From positions 2,418,001 through 2,482,000 of the forward strand of contig OX337238.1 of the NCBI GenBank assembly GCA_946965045.2: a stretch of DNA of 64,000 nucleotides, read 5' to 3'. This stretch comes from Epithemia pelagica. Lineage: Eukaryota > Bacillariophyta > Bacillariophyceae > Surirellales > Surirellaceae. Both the position numbers and the translations under genes were made by a program. Below, one piece after another: positions 32,646 to 43,720 of this stretch. The notes under the pieces are model-generated. The model was not told the origin of the DNA. It did no database searches and saw only the letters and a list, made by a program, of their open reading frames with translations. Every line of letters starts with the position of its first letter. Positions within the stretch are counted from its first letter, which is position 1.

Positions 32646-32650
32646 GGAAA
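32646..32650 (+). repeat. Target site duplication of the copia element, right
   Basis: GGAAA, matching 26336-26340. Host sequence resumes here and aligns with the spacer after the second oxidoreductase copy (about 43060 onward), showing where the insertion split the original spacer. Confidence 0.85.
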
Positions 32651-33024
32651 TAGGAAATAGCAAAAAACACGAGAACGGAATCGTGCGGAAGGATGCTCCC
32701 AAAGCAATTCTAGTGTTCCTACAGAGGATTGCGGGATGGAGAGCTCAACGCTGATACACCGCATTTCTTCCACAATTTGATATTGTGCAACGGATTGTCG
32801 AATCCCATGGTGCTTGGTGCAGAAAGGGTCCATGGAGAATTGGAGAAAATCCACAAAACGGTCCAAAAATCGAGAGGTTCTCTTCGCAACTACAATTGCA
32901 ATATGTGGTAATGTGTCAGTCTCGTGACACTAATCCTGCAACGAGAGCCTCCCGCACCAAGAGGTGCTTTCGGTCCAACACAGTCGTCTTACCGTGACGG
33001 AATACGTCGTACCCTAAGTGTTCA

Positions 33025-33175
33025 TGAAAGTCTGACTTTCTCATGTGTACGTCCCTACATCGATGATTGATTCGGACATGATGTTTTCGTTCCGGATTTC
33101 GTGTGAAAGAGCAATCAGACATTCCTCTCATAGTCTTTCCACAATTCCCATTTCCTCGTTGTACCAACCAGCAGA
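33025..33175 (+). promoter_or_regulatory. Conserved upstream module of the long KCC array, copy 1
   Basis: About 150 bases before the ATG are shared with the copies at 37711, 43560 and 52379, and more weakly with 47900. Shared blocks in order are GTCTGAC, ACGTCC, TGATTCGGACA, a GGATTT-GTGTGAAAGAG block, and CCAACCAGCA just before the ATG. Spacers further upstream are less conserved, so this is probably the proximal promoter and 5' UTR. Confidence 0.55.
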
Positions 33176-35943
33176 ATGACACTCCCAGAACAAGCTCTCC
33201 AGTCTGGGCTAGTGTTTACCAATGGTAACAATGACAAGGTACCACAATGGAATGAGAACGACTGGCCGCCCTTGTTGGGTGGTTGGCGTGTCTTTCATGC
33301 GTCGGTTGTGCTGAACCATTCCGAGAAGGACAATGCACAAACTGTCGTAGTCCTGGGAGGATATCAAAATAAAGATGCTACCAATTCAGTTCTTGTGTTG
33401 AATTTGGACGAGGGAAATAAACGGTGGCAGGAAGCAGCACCCATGAACCAAACTCGACAGGAACATGCAGCTGTGGTTTGTAATGGCGGAGTTTATGTCA
33501 TTGGAGGATGGCGGGAGCGAAGTTCATTGCGCACTATCGAACGGATTGATGTTCGAGCCTTATCACAGGCGTCTCGGACAAACATGAATTCGAACCATTG
33601 GACGACATTGAATTGTCGCTTGACTACGTCACGATGTGGATGTTCGGCTGTTGCTGTTGGCAATCGCTACATTGTCATCGTTGGTGGATACAACGGAAGC
33701 CATTGTTTGTCGTCCGTTGATATTGTGGATACGGCTTTGCAGAACTACCACACTGTCATCACGGGACCATCGATGACAGTTGCTCGAGCATGGTGCGCAA
33801 GTACTGTTGTTGGCCACCGCATCTTTGTTGTTGGAGGCCGCAGAGCTGGAAGTACTAGATTGACGTCTAGTGAATCTTTGGAGTTCCAGCAGCCATCGAA
33901 CAATGACACAAATGAGACTGATACATCTACAGTCTTCCCCTCTTCTTCTGCTTGGAAGCGTAATAGCGATCTCGTTCTTTCTGTCGCACGTTCGAATCAC
34001 GCAGCTGTCAGAGTCGGATCGTGCATCGTAGTCGCAGGGAGTAATGATGGGTCATCTAAGTTTGTGGAGGTTTTGGATACTGAACGCAACATTGTTTGGA
34101 ACCTTCCACATTTGATCAGGGGGCGCAATCGTTCTACTATGGTTGCGGTGTCTGATGGAATTGCTGTGATTGGTGGAGAGGGGGTGGATACATGCGAGAC
34201 ACTGTCCCTGATTGACAGGAAAGCACATCTCAAGGTACGTCCCCTGCAGTTTACTCAGTATGATTACATGGCTTTTGTGGCTCATTGTCCTTCTGCTTCT
34301 TACCCTGATAATAGAGTATGTATTCAGGTCGAGCGGCACTTGACGCGGAAATGGAGAAACTTCTGCTCGCGATAGAGCTCGCCAAGGTTGAATACAGGGA
34401 CGAAGAGGTCTTGTATCAAGGTGCCAAGGCACAGTCCTTGCTTCCACTATTGGAATCACTGTACGAAGATGAAAAGTTTTTCTCGGTTGAAGATTTCGAG
34501 AAGAAAATTGATGAGCTAACAGTTCGAATGGAAAGCATGGATGTCATTCAAGAAAGGATTCCCCTCGTTCAAGAGGTGAAGAGGCTTACTGCACTTGTGG
34601 AACAAAATGGAGTCATACTGGAGGACAAGAAACTTCCTGGTAACAAGGGAGGATCGGTCCAAATATCGGAATCGTGTGTACCATGTGCTGGTGTTTTCTA
34701 TGAGAAACTTGTTGATCCTGAGGACATCGATGTACAATTACATGAGTTGTCGTTTCTGGTCTCAAACCTGAACCAATTGAAAGTATTTTATTCTTACCTG
34801 AATCACCTGCGTCGCTCGAAGTCTCTCCATGATGAAGATTGGCAACGATACTCATCAATAGCATTACACCAGACTAGCCGAAAGATGTCTGTGAGTGATT
34901 CTGCTTCGATCGAGATGTTTGAACGAATCGTCAGTCACTTCCGCAACGACGGAATTTTTGTCAACGAGAATATTATGCGTAGCATTGGCATCAATTCGAC
35001 ATCTTCAATCCAGGATACCATGTTGGATCTTTCTGAATTTAGAGTTGGGCAAATCCTCCCCATGGTAACACCACAAACTCTAAAGACGGCAACAGGCTAT
35101 CCTGTTCTGATGCATGTTCAGGCTTTGGGAAGATCTCTCAAGGAACTTTTGTCGGCATCTGAGGCAAGAGATGAGAATCATGTGGTTGTTGCAGTTATCT
35201 GTTCCATTTTGAATGCTTTGTCCTTTGGTGGCCCAGCGACGTTACACAGCAGTTCGAAACCGTCATCGGTCAACACTGTCCTTGACCAGATTGTGGATTA
35301 TGGCGATGTTGACCACGTTTGTTCTGTTGTGGATCAAAGCGGGAATGAATTGTTGCAACAGGTCTGCTCGGAGGGTCATGATATTGTAGATAGGGCAAGG
35401 ACTGCCGAGAGGAATCATGCCAAGAGTGAGGAGGGGAAGCATGGAACTCATCAGTTTTTGGTGTCTGTAATGGGTCTTTTGGCCAATGGTGTGACAAAAC
35501 TGATGCGCGAAAATACCAGATTGCGAACTGACGGCGAGTCGGAGAATCATGAAATAGTGACAATTTTGGCCTTGATTGTCACAGCCAAAGTGATCCAAAT
35601 TGCGGAACCAGCTGCAACGCTTGCAGGTGCGAGGGAGGAATGCATAGATAGTACTCAAGCTGATGTGAGCCAAGCACTACCTTCTTTATGCAGCCCTTTA
35701 ACTGTCATTCCGACGTCTGGTTCTGTTGAAAGCTTCCGAGGAGGCAAGGCCGCCACGCTGCTTGAGGGAACGTCAGCTCTGGTAGAGTCTGTTAAGGAAA
35801 TCAAGAGTGACAACATGTCGAACAAACACGTGATAGAGCTTCTCATATCGCAAGAAAAGGCTCATACAAAGGTGGTGGAGATGATGGAGAAATTAGACAA
35901 TCGCCAGAGCAAGTTGGAGGAATACCTTGGATACCATGGTTGA
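33176..35943 (+). CDS. Long KCC protein, array copy 1 (type 1), intact
   Basis: Exon 1 is 33176-34234 and exon 2 is 34315-35943, with an 80-base GTACGT..ATAG intron in phase 0, giving about 895 residues with no stop. Exon 1 starts MTLPEQALQSGLVFTNG and has kelch blades ending VVVLGGY, VYVIGGW, YIVIVGG, IFVVGGR, CIVVAGS and IAVIGGE, a six-bladed propeller. Exon 2 starts SMYSGRAALDAEMEKLL with a coiled coil to about residue 110. A helical region follows (LSFLVSNLNQLKVFY, DWQRYSSIALHQTSRKMS, FRVGQILPMVTPQT, VICSILNALSFGG, VDYGDVDHVCSVVDQSG, ILALIVTAKVIQIAEPA). It ends in a short coiled coil, VVEMMEKLDNRQSKLEEYLG. I do not recognise the helical region. This is the only visibly undamaged long member. 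A kelch propeller usually binds a protein partner and coiled coils oligomerise; beyond that the role is unknown. Confidence 0.82.
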
Positions 35944-36695
35944 TGAATGAGCTGGTGCGAAGCAACACACACACAATTGAGACATGTACATTACAGATTC
36001 AATGTTGCTCAACCATCCTTTGAGTGTTCTGTAGATTTTCATATTTATGTTTTTGAAGTGCTGGGCACAAACCAGGTTTTACAAAAAGTGGTTCAGTGTT
36101 CTGTGGGGATCGACATGCTGCTCACTGCATCTTGTGCCTTCTTGTAATTGTAAGTAGAGAGTGCATGTATCTAAAGGAACTATCAATATGTAGGGATCAA
36201 ATGATTGTAGCATGCCAGGACTTTTGTTTTGACGTTGTTTTGTACAATCCATTTATGTCAGTAGGACGAAACGTGGTGTGGTTCGCAGCAATGCCACCAT
36301 TGTTTCCCTAGCACCACCATATAAAATAAATGAGGCAGCTTTCCAGCGCATGACAATGGACACTGTGTACGTTGAAGCCTGCTGCCATCCTGAACGGATC
36401 ATGAAACAGGGCGTTTGCCGACAAAGCTGAGGCTTTTATCTCTGTCGTCGTTTCCATTGATGGGTCTCGATTCGTGTGTTGTTGGCCTCGTCGCAAGAGG
36501 CTAGAGCTAAATATATAGTCAAGGAGCATCGAATAATGGGAATGGAATGGCAGGGGAAACAGGAAACAAGTACGGCTCATGATCTATGTGCGTCAGTAGC
36601 TCGACTTGCATTTCGAACTGCCATCGAACTTTCATGGTGGCCTCCATTTGACTAATTAAAGCCTGCGTTTTCTGTTTTGTGAACGTATTGATGAG

Positions 36696-36766
36696 ATGTT
36701 GCGCCGCGAGAATTCTAGTCCGGGTAGGCTCGGCTTTCGCGCAGGCCATTAGCGCGCCGGACGCGG
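36696..36766. repeat. GC-rich conserved spacer element with nested inverted repeats, copy 1
   Basis: Starts ATGTTGCGCCGCG and ends CCGGACGCGG. GTCCGG at 36718-36723 can pair with CCGGAC at 36757-36762, and CCGCG outside it with CGCGG. The element recurs at 41383, 47088 and 51264 and is much better conserved and richer in GC than the surrounding spacer. It may be a structured RNA, a regulatory palindrome, or the relic of an older gene; the strand is not known. Confidence 0.6.
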
Positions 36767-37710
36767 TAGCATCTCCACACTCCACAAGAACAAAAAGTCA
36801 GCTCGAGTATCTTTTCACGATGATGAGAGATGAGAGACGCGAGACGAGAGAGAAAGAAAAGGAACAGAGGGGTATGCGAAATCAGAAGTCGACATGTCGA
36901 ACCGATCTACCTACCTAAAAGCCTTATCTCTGAAGGAATTGGGGACCGCTGTAGTTGCGTTGGAAGTTGGAACAATGACCACGTGACCAAATCTCCGATA
37001 CTGTCGACTGGGTGCGGAATCTTCCCTGTGCCCAAATTACAATGACAGCCAAAACAACTATAGGTGCAAACGCAGAACAACCTCGGAAAGCATCGCCCCG
37101 GGCCGTGGAAAATTTCAGATAGGTCATATCCATGCACCATCACAAAGCGATGATGGTCCACCGACTGTCCTCCTCCGCGTCCGAGGCATCAACCATATGA
37201 GTTGTGAGGCGGATTTTAACAAGAGAATGGCACGACAAAAAAAGACTGGCGGAATGATCCGTCAGTCCCCCACACATACAGTGATACAAAGTATTTGTTC
37301 CACTGGTAGCTGTCGTTGTTCTGCAAACCAGTGAGCGCATTTCCTTTGGTGAGGAACGGATCAAGAAACCCAGAAAACGCAAAGATAAGCAACAAAAGGA
37401 CGCAAACATCAAGAGGTCAAGGTGGTCCTCATGACGAGAAATGCCATTGCAATGCATTTTGGTTAAAGACAATGGTGGTGGGAGCTGCGGCATGATGACA
37501 CCATAGAAGTGGTGGTTCTCTGTCCAATGTTGTCAAAATGGTTGCATTAACTTGGACTAGCGGTGTTGTCGTGCAACCAGAGCCACCGCAGACATCCAAC
37601 AGTGAGAGACGCTCAAAGCGCTGCGGGTCCAAATGGATCAGTCCAGACTGGAAGAACTTATATCGAATGATCACATGGCCGGTTTTGGCGCTATGTCGTC
37701 TTGTCGTCCT

Positions 37711-37854
37711 CATGAAAGTCTGACATTATCTTGTGGACGTCCGTACGTCGATGATAGATTCGGACAAATTTTTTTGTCAGGATTTGGTGTGAAAAGCAAT
37801 CAGTTGACGGACATTGATTCATTGTCTTACTTCTTTTCAGCACCAACCAGTACA
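37711..37854 (+). promoter_or_regulatory. Conserved upstream module, copy 2
   Basis: Same ordered blocks as at 33025: GAAAGTCTGAC, ACGTCCGTACGTCGATGAT, GATTCGGACA, GGATTTGGTGTGAAA, then CACCAACCAGTACA before the ATG at 37855. Confidence 0.55.
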
Positions 37855-40660
37855 ATGGCACTGCAAGAACAAGCAATTCAGTCTGGGCTTGTGTTCTGCG
37901 ATGGCGACACTCATCATGTACCACCATGGAATGCGAACGACTGGCCGCCCTTGTTGGGTGGGTGGCGTTTTTGCCATGCATCGGTCGTGCTGAACCATCC
38001 CGACAAGGTGAAGGCACAGACTGTCGTAGTCACGGGAGGAAGAACACAAAATAAAGATATCACCAATTCAGTTCTTGTATTGAATTTGGGAGAGGAAAAT
38101 AAACAGTGGCAGGAAGGACCTCCTTTGAACGAATGTCGACGAGAACATGCGGCTGTGGTTTGCAACGGAGGTGTATATATCATGGGTGGATTGAGTGGAA
38201 AATCTGCCTCGGACAGTATCGAAAGAATTGATGTTGTAGACATGTTGGAAGCGTCACGGACAAAGAACCTGTCACAGCATTGGACGAGATTAAATTGCCG
38301 AATGACTTCGCCACGATGTGGATGTTCAGCTGTTGAAGTCGGAAATCGATACATCGTCATCATGGGTGGATACAACAGAAGCCCTTTATCGACGGTTGAT
38401 ATTGTTGATACGTCTCTGCAAAGCAACCACACTGTCATTCCGGGACCATTTATGACAGTTGCTCGGGCACGGTGTACAAGTACTGTTGTTGGTCACCGCA
38501 TCTTTGTTGTTGGAGGCCACAGTGGAAAAACCGTTTTGACATCAGTTGAATCTTTGGAGTTTGATCAGCCATCGAACACTGACGCGAAGAAGACTGGTGC
38601 GTCTACAGTCTTCCCCTCGTCGTCTGCTTGGACGCGTAACAGCGATCTCGTTCTTTCTGTCGCACGTTATACTCACGCAGCTGCCAGAGTTGGATCGTGT
38701 ATCATAGTTGCAGGGAGTAATAGTGGATCTACGATTGTGGAAGTTATGGATACCGAACGCAACATTGTGTGGAACCTTCCTCAATTAGTCGTAGATCGGA
38801 TTGGCTGTAGTATTGTTGCTGTCTTTAATGGAATCACTGTGATTAGTGGAGAGGGCGAAGATACATGCGAGATACTCCCTTTATTTGACAGAAAAGAACA
38901 ACTTAAGGTACGTACCATGCACTTGATTCAGGATGTTTATTCTATAGTGTTCATGCAACAATCCATGCCATTGTCCTCATGGTTTTTTTTTTCGATCTGA
39001 TTCTAGAACATGTATTCTTGTCGAGCAGAACTTGACGCGGAAATAGCGAAACTTCTGCTCGCGATAGAACTCGCCAAGGTTGAATACAGGGACGAAGAGG
39101 TCTTGGATCAAGGTGCCAAGGCACAGTCCTTGCTTCCATTATTGGAATCATTGTATGAAGAAGAGAAATTTTTCTCGGTTCAAGATTTAGAGAAGAAAAT
39201 TGATGAGCTGACAGTTCGAATGGAAAGCCTGGATGCTATTCAAGATAGGATTCCCCTTGTCCAAAAGGTGAAGCAGCTTACTGCGTTTCTTGAACAAAAT
39301 GGAGTCATATCTGAGGACAAGGTACTTCTGGGGAACAAGGCAGGATCGTTGAAAGGATCAAAATTTTTTGTACAATTTGTTGGCGTGTTCTATGACAAAC
39401 TTGTTTATCCTGGGGACGTTGACATTAAATTACATGAGCTATCGTTCCTGGTTTCAAACGTCAACGAAATGAAAGTCTTTTATACATATCTCAATCATTT
39501 GCGTCGTTCCAAGAATCTCTCTACCGAAGATTGGCAACGATACTCCGTCAACGCATTATACCAGACTTGCAGGAAGATGTCTGTGAGCGACTCTGCGTCC
39601 ACAGAGATATTTGAGGGAATCGTCAGTCAATTCCAAAAAGACGAAATCTTTGTTAACGAAAACATTATTCGGAGCATTGGAATCAATTCGAGATCCTCCA
39701 ACGCGTCGGGCAAATCCTCCCCTTGGCAACACCGAAATCTGTGAAGACTACATCAAGCTATCCTTTTCTGATCATGTTCAGGCTTTGGGTAGATCTCTCA
39801 AGGAACTTTTGTTTGCATTTGAGGCAAGGAATGAGAATCATGTGGCTGTTGCAGTTATCTGTTCCATATTGAATGCATTGTCCTTTGGTGGCCCTGAAAG
39901 GTTACACAACTGTGTCAAGATATCCTCGGTCAACTCTGTCCTTGACCAGATTGTCGATTATGGTGATGTGGATCATATTTGTTCTGTTGTGGATCGAAGC
40001 GGCAAGGAAGCTTTGCAACAGGTGTGCAAGGAGGGGCTTGACATTATACATAGGGCAAGGACTGCCGCGACGAATGATGACAAGAGTGAAGACGAAAATG
40101 ACGGAACCCGGTTGGTGGTCTCTGTCATGGGTCTTTTGGCGAATGGAGTGACAAAGCTGGTGCGCGAAACAACAAAAGTTGGAAGAGATGGCGAGGCGGA
40201 GAAACTTGAGGCAATGACGATTTTGGCCTTGATTGTCACTGCTAAAATGATCCACATGGTGGAATCAGCAGCACAGCTGGAAATCTCAAAGACAGAAAGC
40301 ACAGACGAATCCAAAACTGATGCGAAAAAAGTATTTGAGACCGGTCTTCAGTCCACACCTGTCTCTTCCACTACCTGTAGTCCATCTACCGTGGATCCTC
40401 AGCCACTTTTTTCTGTTGCGTCTCAAGGACGTGGAACGACTCTTGTGCAACGGCTTGTGGCTATAGAAGAGTCCATTGCGTCCTTGGTAGAGGAAAACAA
40501 CAGCGAAAGTATTTCAAACAAAGAAATGTATGCCCTGGTTCAGGTGGCCGTGGAGCACTGCAGGTCGCAGGAACAGAGTGCTCGGAAATTGGCTGAGATG
40601 ATGGAGAAATTAGACAATCGCCTGATCAAATTGGAGGAATTCCTTGGACATACGGGTTGA
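37855..40660 (+). pseudogene. Long KCC protein, array copy 2 (type 2), frameshifted in exon 2
   Basis: Exon 1 (37855-38907) is an intact kelch propeller starting MALQEQAIQSGLVFCDG; a longer reading from 37633 is not supported by the paralogues. The intron 38908-39006 (99 bases, GTACGT..CTAG) is in phase 0, and exon 2 starts NMYSCRAELDAEIAKLL. At about 39703 roughly 31 bases present in the paralogues are missing (an AACG-CG join). At about 39772 one more base is missing (CTGATCATG versus CTGATGCATG). The net loss is not a multiple of three. The first frame therefore ends at 39744, about 246 codons into exon 2, while homology continues in another frame to the TGA at 40660. That tail ends AEMMEKLDNRLIKLEEFLG. 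A shortened protein with propeller, coiled coil and part of the helical region could still be made. Confidence 0.72.
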
Positions 40661-42084
40661 ATGAGTGCATGCCAAAGACATTCGTACAAAGTCTCACGGA
40701 CTCGCATGAAACGAGATTCTTTCTTCTTTTCTTTAATAATGAAGACAACTACCATCAGCTGTACATCATCTTTTTCGTTCGTGTCCTCGTTTTGTTCGTA
40801 TATTGCTTTGATTCATACTCCTAACTCCTAACCGCGCCCAGGAACAGTCACGACTCTTTTTGGATAGCCTTTTGACAGTAGACTGAAAAACTGAAACGGA
40901 TAAGCTTCGTCAACGGCGGTAGATGCTCTCGGTAGACATACATACGTATCGCTTTCTCACCTTGTCAGAGTCCTTGTCCCCTTGGATGTTTCGTTCTTGT
41001 CGTGAACCGGCAAAGAATGGATTTTTTCAAAAGATGGCGTCGGTACATAAAAGACACATCTTCAGACACATGACTTGTAAAATTGGCGGTTCTCGCCTCT
41101 CGCCTGTAATGAGACGTGAATAGGGCCAACGGGAGTCAGGATCAGTGCCAAAAGAGACAATGTAGCTCTCAATAGACCCAATTGTCTCACTATTTCGGCT
41201 CTCATGACATACAATGTGTGAATCGTTTGTTGTGAGTATGGGTCATGTAACACCAGTGAGAGGAGCATGGAGCAATGGGCCACGATACCACCGAGACAGT
41301 AGCAGCTTCTCGGCTTTGATTTGGCCTCTAGAGGTAATGGTCATGGTCATGGTGGCTCGACTTGCCTCTTTTGTGAGCGCAGATGTTGCGCCGTGTATAT
41401 CGTCCGGATACGCTCGGCATTGCGCGCAGGGCATGCGTCTGCCGGACGCGCCATCCAACCTTTTCCCACCACAAAACAAAATGGAGAGGAGCGAGATGGT
41501 CGAGGTCTCTTTACCGTATTGGGAATTGGGATATGGGAATTGGATCACCGTCGCTGCGTTGGAACGATAACTACCGACATTCTCAGATGCTGGTGACAGG
41601 GTGAAAGCATGCAAGCAAGTATCCAAACTTCCAACAGGGCGAAAGCATGCAAGCCGGATCAAAAGAAGAATACGCCAAAGTAATATCTGTTGTGTTGTCG
41701 TCAAACGAGATGTCGTTGGAGGATTCTTTCGCCTGTCCAAATCACAGTGACATTGACCATTGGAACGAATAAAGAACAAATGCGTCAAGTCACGGACGCG
41801 ACGAGCACAACGAGCTGTGCACCATCACAAAGCGGCTCTGGATTCCTAGATGGATTAGAGAAAGGCACGACAACAAGAAACTGGTCATATGGACCCCGAA
41901 AACGATAATCTTGGTGCTCAGCGGATCAATAAAACCTAGGAACGACCATGGGCCGCAAACATGGTGGTGGATGGAAGAGTGAGGGGTGTTCACGGAGCTG
42001 CCGAATATGGTCCTTTTGCTGTCCACAAAACTCAAAATTGATTGCAATAATTGATGTCTCTGGATGATGTGATCGAATGGCTCT
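40661..42084. other. Array spacer 2
   Basis: About 1.4 kb without a supported gene. It aligns with the spacer after copy 4 (50870-52050), for example at 41230-41640 versus 51200-51540 and at 41975-42030 versus 52270-52320. It holds the GC-rich hairpin element at 41383-41450. Similarity to that spacer ends near 42085, where the oxidoreductase duplicate begins, so this is a duplication boundary. Confidence 0.55.
41383..41450. repeat. GC-rich conserved spacer element, copy 2
   Basis: Starts ATGTTGCGCCGTG. GTCCGG at 41402-41407 and CCGGAC at 41442-41447 can pair. The outer CCGCG/CGCGG pairing seen in copies 1 and 3 is lost here. Confidence 0.6.
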
Positions 42085-42985
42085 GACCGGAACAATCGTC
42101 GTCGTATAGTGTTTGCCCATTCACAAGTCGAAATGGACCATGACGATGTGGCCATACTGGTACAAACCCCAGTCCGATTGCATGAGTGCCTTGCGATTAC
42201 CGGAACAAGAATTTGATGTCACCTTCAAGGTCTATCCCAATGGTCGAGCCAGTGGTTACTTGAATCGATTGCACGTTGGTGATTTTATTCATTCCTTTGG
42301 CATGACCAAGAATCGATGCCGGAATCCCGATGGAACCTGGATTGGCATTGTCGCCTATGGGGTCGGCATTACCGAAGCCTTGCCCGTGGCACGCGCCGAA
42401 TTGGAACGACCTGGACCAGGACCACCAACCAACGTCACGTTACTCTGGGCCTCTCGAACCCTGCACGATACCTTTTGGCACGATCAAATTCAAGCCTTGC
42501 AACAAACCTATCCGTGTTCTCCTCCAACGACTACCAGCTCCGAAACCAACGACAACGACACTACAAATCGATTTGAAGTGGCCTTTTTGTTTTCTCGGGA
42601 AAGCAACGAGTTTTTTCAAGCCCTTTCTTCTGCTGCTGGTTCGAATGCCACGACGACGAGCCATGTGCACATTCCACCATCCATTCGACAAGCGCGACAT
42701 GTCTTGTCGGGTCGTGTGACATCGTCCGTCTTGTCCACCGTCTTTGACCAGGCCTGTCATGATAAGGAGCATGCCCGATTCTTGTCGGTGGGAACCAAGG
42801 ACATGATGGACTTTACCAGTCAATTGCTCACCGACAAATTGGGGTTTGAGTTTCCCAAAAACGAATTGCTTCCCAAACAAACCATCGACACGGATGGAGA
42901 TAACGACATCGACAATGATCCAGACAAGAAGAAGAGGAAAAACAAGAAGAAGGACTCCAAGCGTCAAAAAACCAAGGAACCCTAG
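42085..42985 (+). pseudogene. Truncated second copy of the oxidoreductase gene
   Basis: Similarity to 19580-20656 begins in the middle of the coding sequence, at the GCCCATGCGCAAGTC region, so the N-terminal third is missing. An 11-bp loss at about 42155 shifts the frame and removes the flavin-binding KSYS motif (here QSDCMSALR). From MSALR to the end it is open and very similar (VYPNGRASGYLNRLHVGD, GIVAYGVGITEALPVARAEL, FLSVGTKDMMDF). Its C-terminus continues after LPKQ with an acidic then Lys-rich tail ending SKRQKTKEP, the tail now missing from the full-length gene. Without the N-terminal flavin domain it is probably inactive. Confidence 0.8.
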
Positions 42986-43720
42986 TTATTCATCTTTGTG
43001 TTGTGTTACAACCAGCAGAACACCAGAGTCGTACGGAACTGCAAGACGACTTGACTTTTGCAAAAAGACAAAACGAGAGCGGAATCGTGGTGAAGGTGGA
43101 TCCCAAAGCGCCGCGGAGCTGGAGTTCGTACCGAGGATTGCGTAATGGACCTTTCCTTTCCCTCCCTACCAACGCTCATACAGCCCATTTCTTTTCCAGT
43201 TTGATATTATATACACAGAGTTGTCAAATCCTATGGTGTTTGGCGAAGAAAGAGTCCAAGGATTGAGAAAACAGTATTGACAAACCGGCCCAAAACACGG
43301 ACAGATCATCATCGCAACTACATATACCATTGCAATGCATTACTCGAAGACCAACGTGGTGCTGTAAGCTCCGAAAGGAGGACACCATAAACTCCAATAG
43401 CAATCCATACGGTTCGGTTCTCTGTCAAAAGTCTCGTGTGACAATACTGCTGCAACGACACTTAACCACTGCACATATCCTACAAGAAGGGGGCTGCCCG
43501 CAGAGGTGCGTTTCGGTCCAAAACCGTACGTCCATGCGGAATGCCTCGGACTCGTAGTTTTCAGGAAAGTGTGACTTTTTCGTTCGTACGACCGTATACG
43601 TCGATGATGGATTCGGACATGGTCTTTTGTTCCGGAATTGGTGTGAAAGAGTGGACACGGAGTCCGTTCCTCTCAAAGTCTTGCCACAATTTTCATTTCC
43701 TGGCACTATCAAACAGCACA
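42986..43720. other. Spacer between the oxidoreductase copy and long KCC copy 3
   Basis: Aligns in order with 26271-26340 followed by 32651-33175, the spacer split by the copia element (for example GAACTGCAAGACGA, GGAATCGTG, TTTGATATT, GCAACTACA). It contains the conserved promoter module at 43560-43720. No gene seen. Confidence 0.6.
43560..43720 (+). promoter_or_regulatory. Conserved upstream module, copy 3
   Basis: Ordered blocks GAAAGTGTGAC, TACGTCGATGATGGATTCG, GGAATTGGTGTGAAAGAG and AACAGCACA before the ATG at 43721, matching the other long copies. Confidence 0.55.

Larger units (their letters stand above)
35944..37854. other. Array spacer 1 (after long copy 1)
   Basis: About 1.9 kb with no supported gene. 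It aligns along most of its length with the spacer after copy 3 (46302-48044), including the first 300 bases after the stop and the stretch around 36360-36540. It contains the GC-rich hairpin element at 36696-36766 and the promoter module of the next gene at 37711-37854. ORFs here on both strands are short and not consistently open between copies. Confidence 0.6.

Noticed and set aside
36519-36785. Minus-strand small protein gene in the KCC spacers
   Set aside because: The frame is not open consistently in the other three spacers (41243, 46910, 51199). DNA-level conservation of the GC-rich element explains the shared peptide equally well; kept only as an alternative in the finding.
37633-37854. 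Longer N-terminus for KCC copy 2 (start at 37633)
   Set aside because: The extension lies in the promoter module shared with the other copies, and the conserved protein start matches the ATG at 37855.
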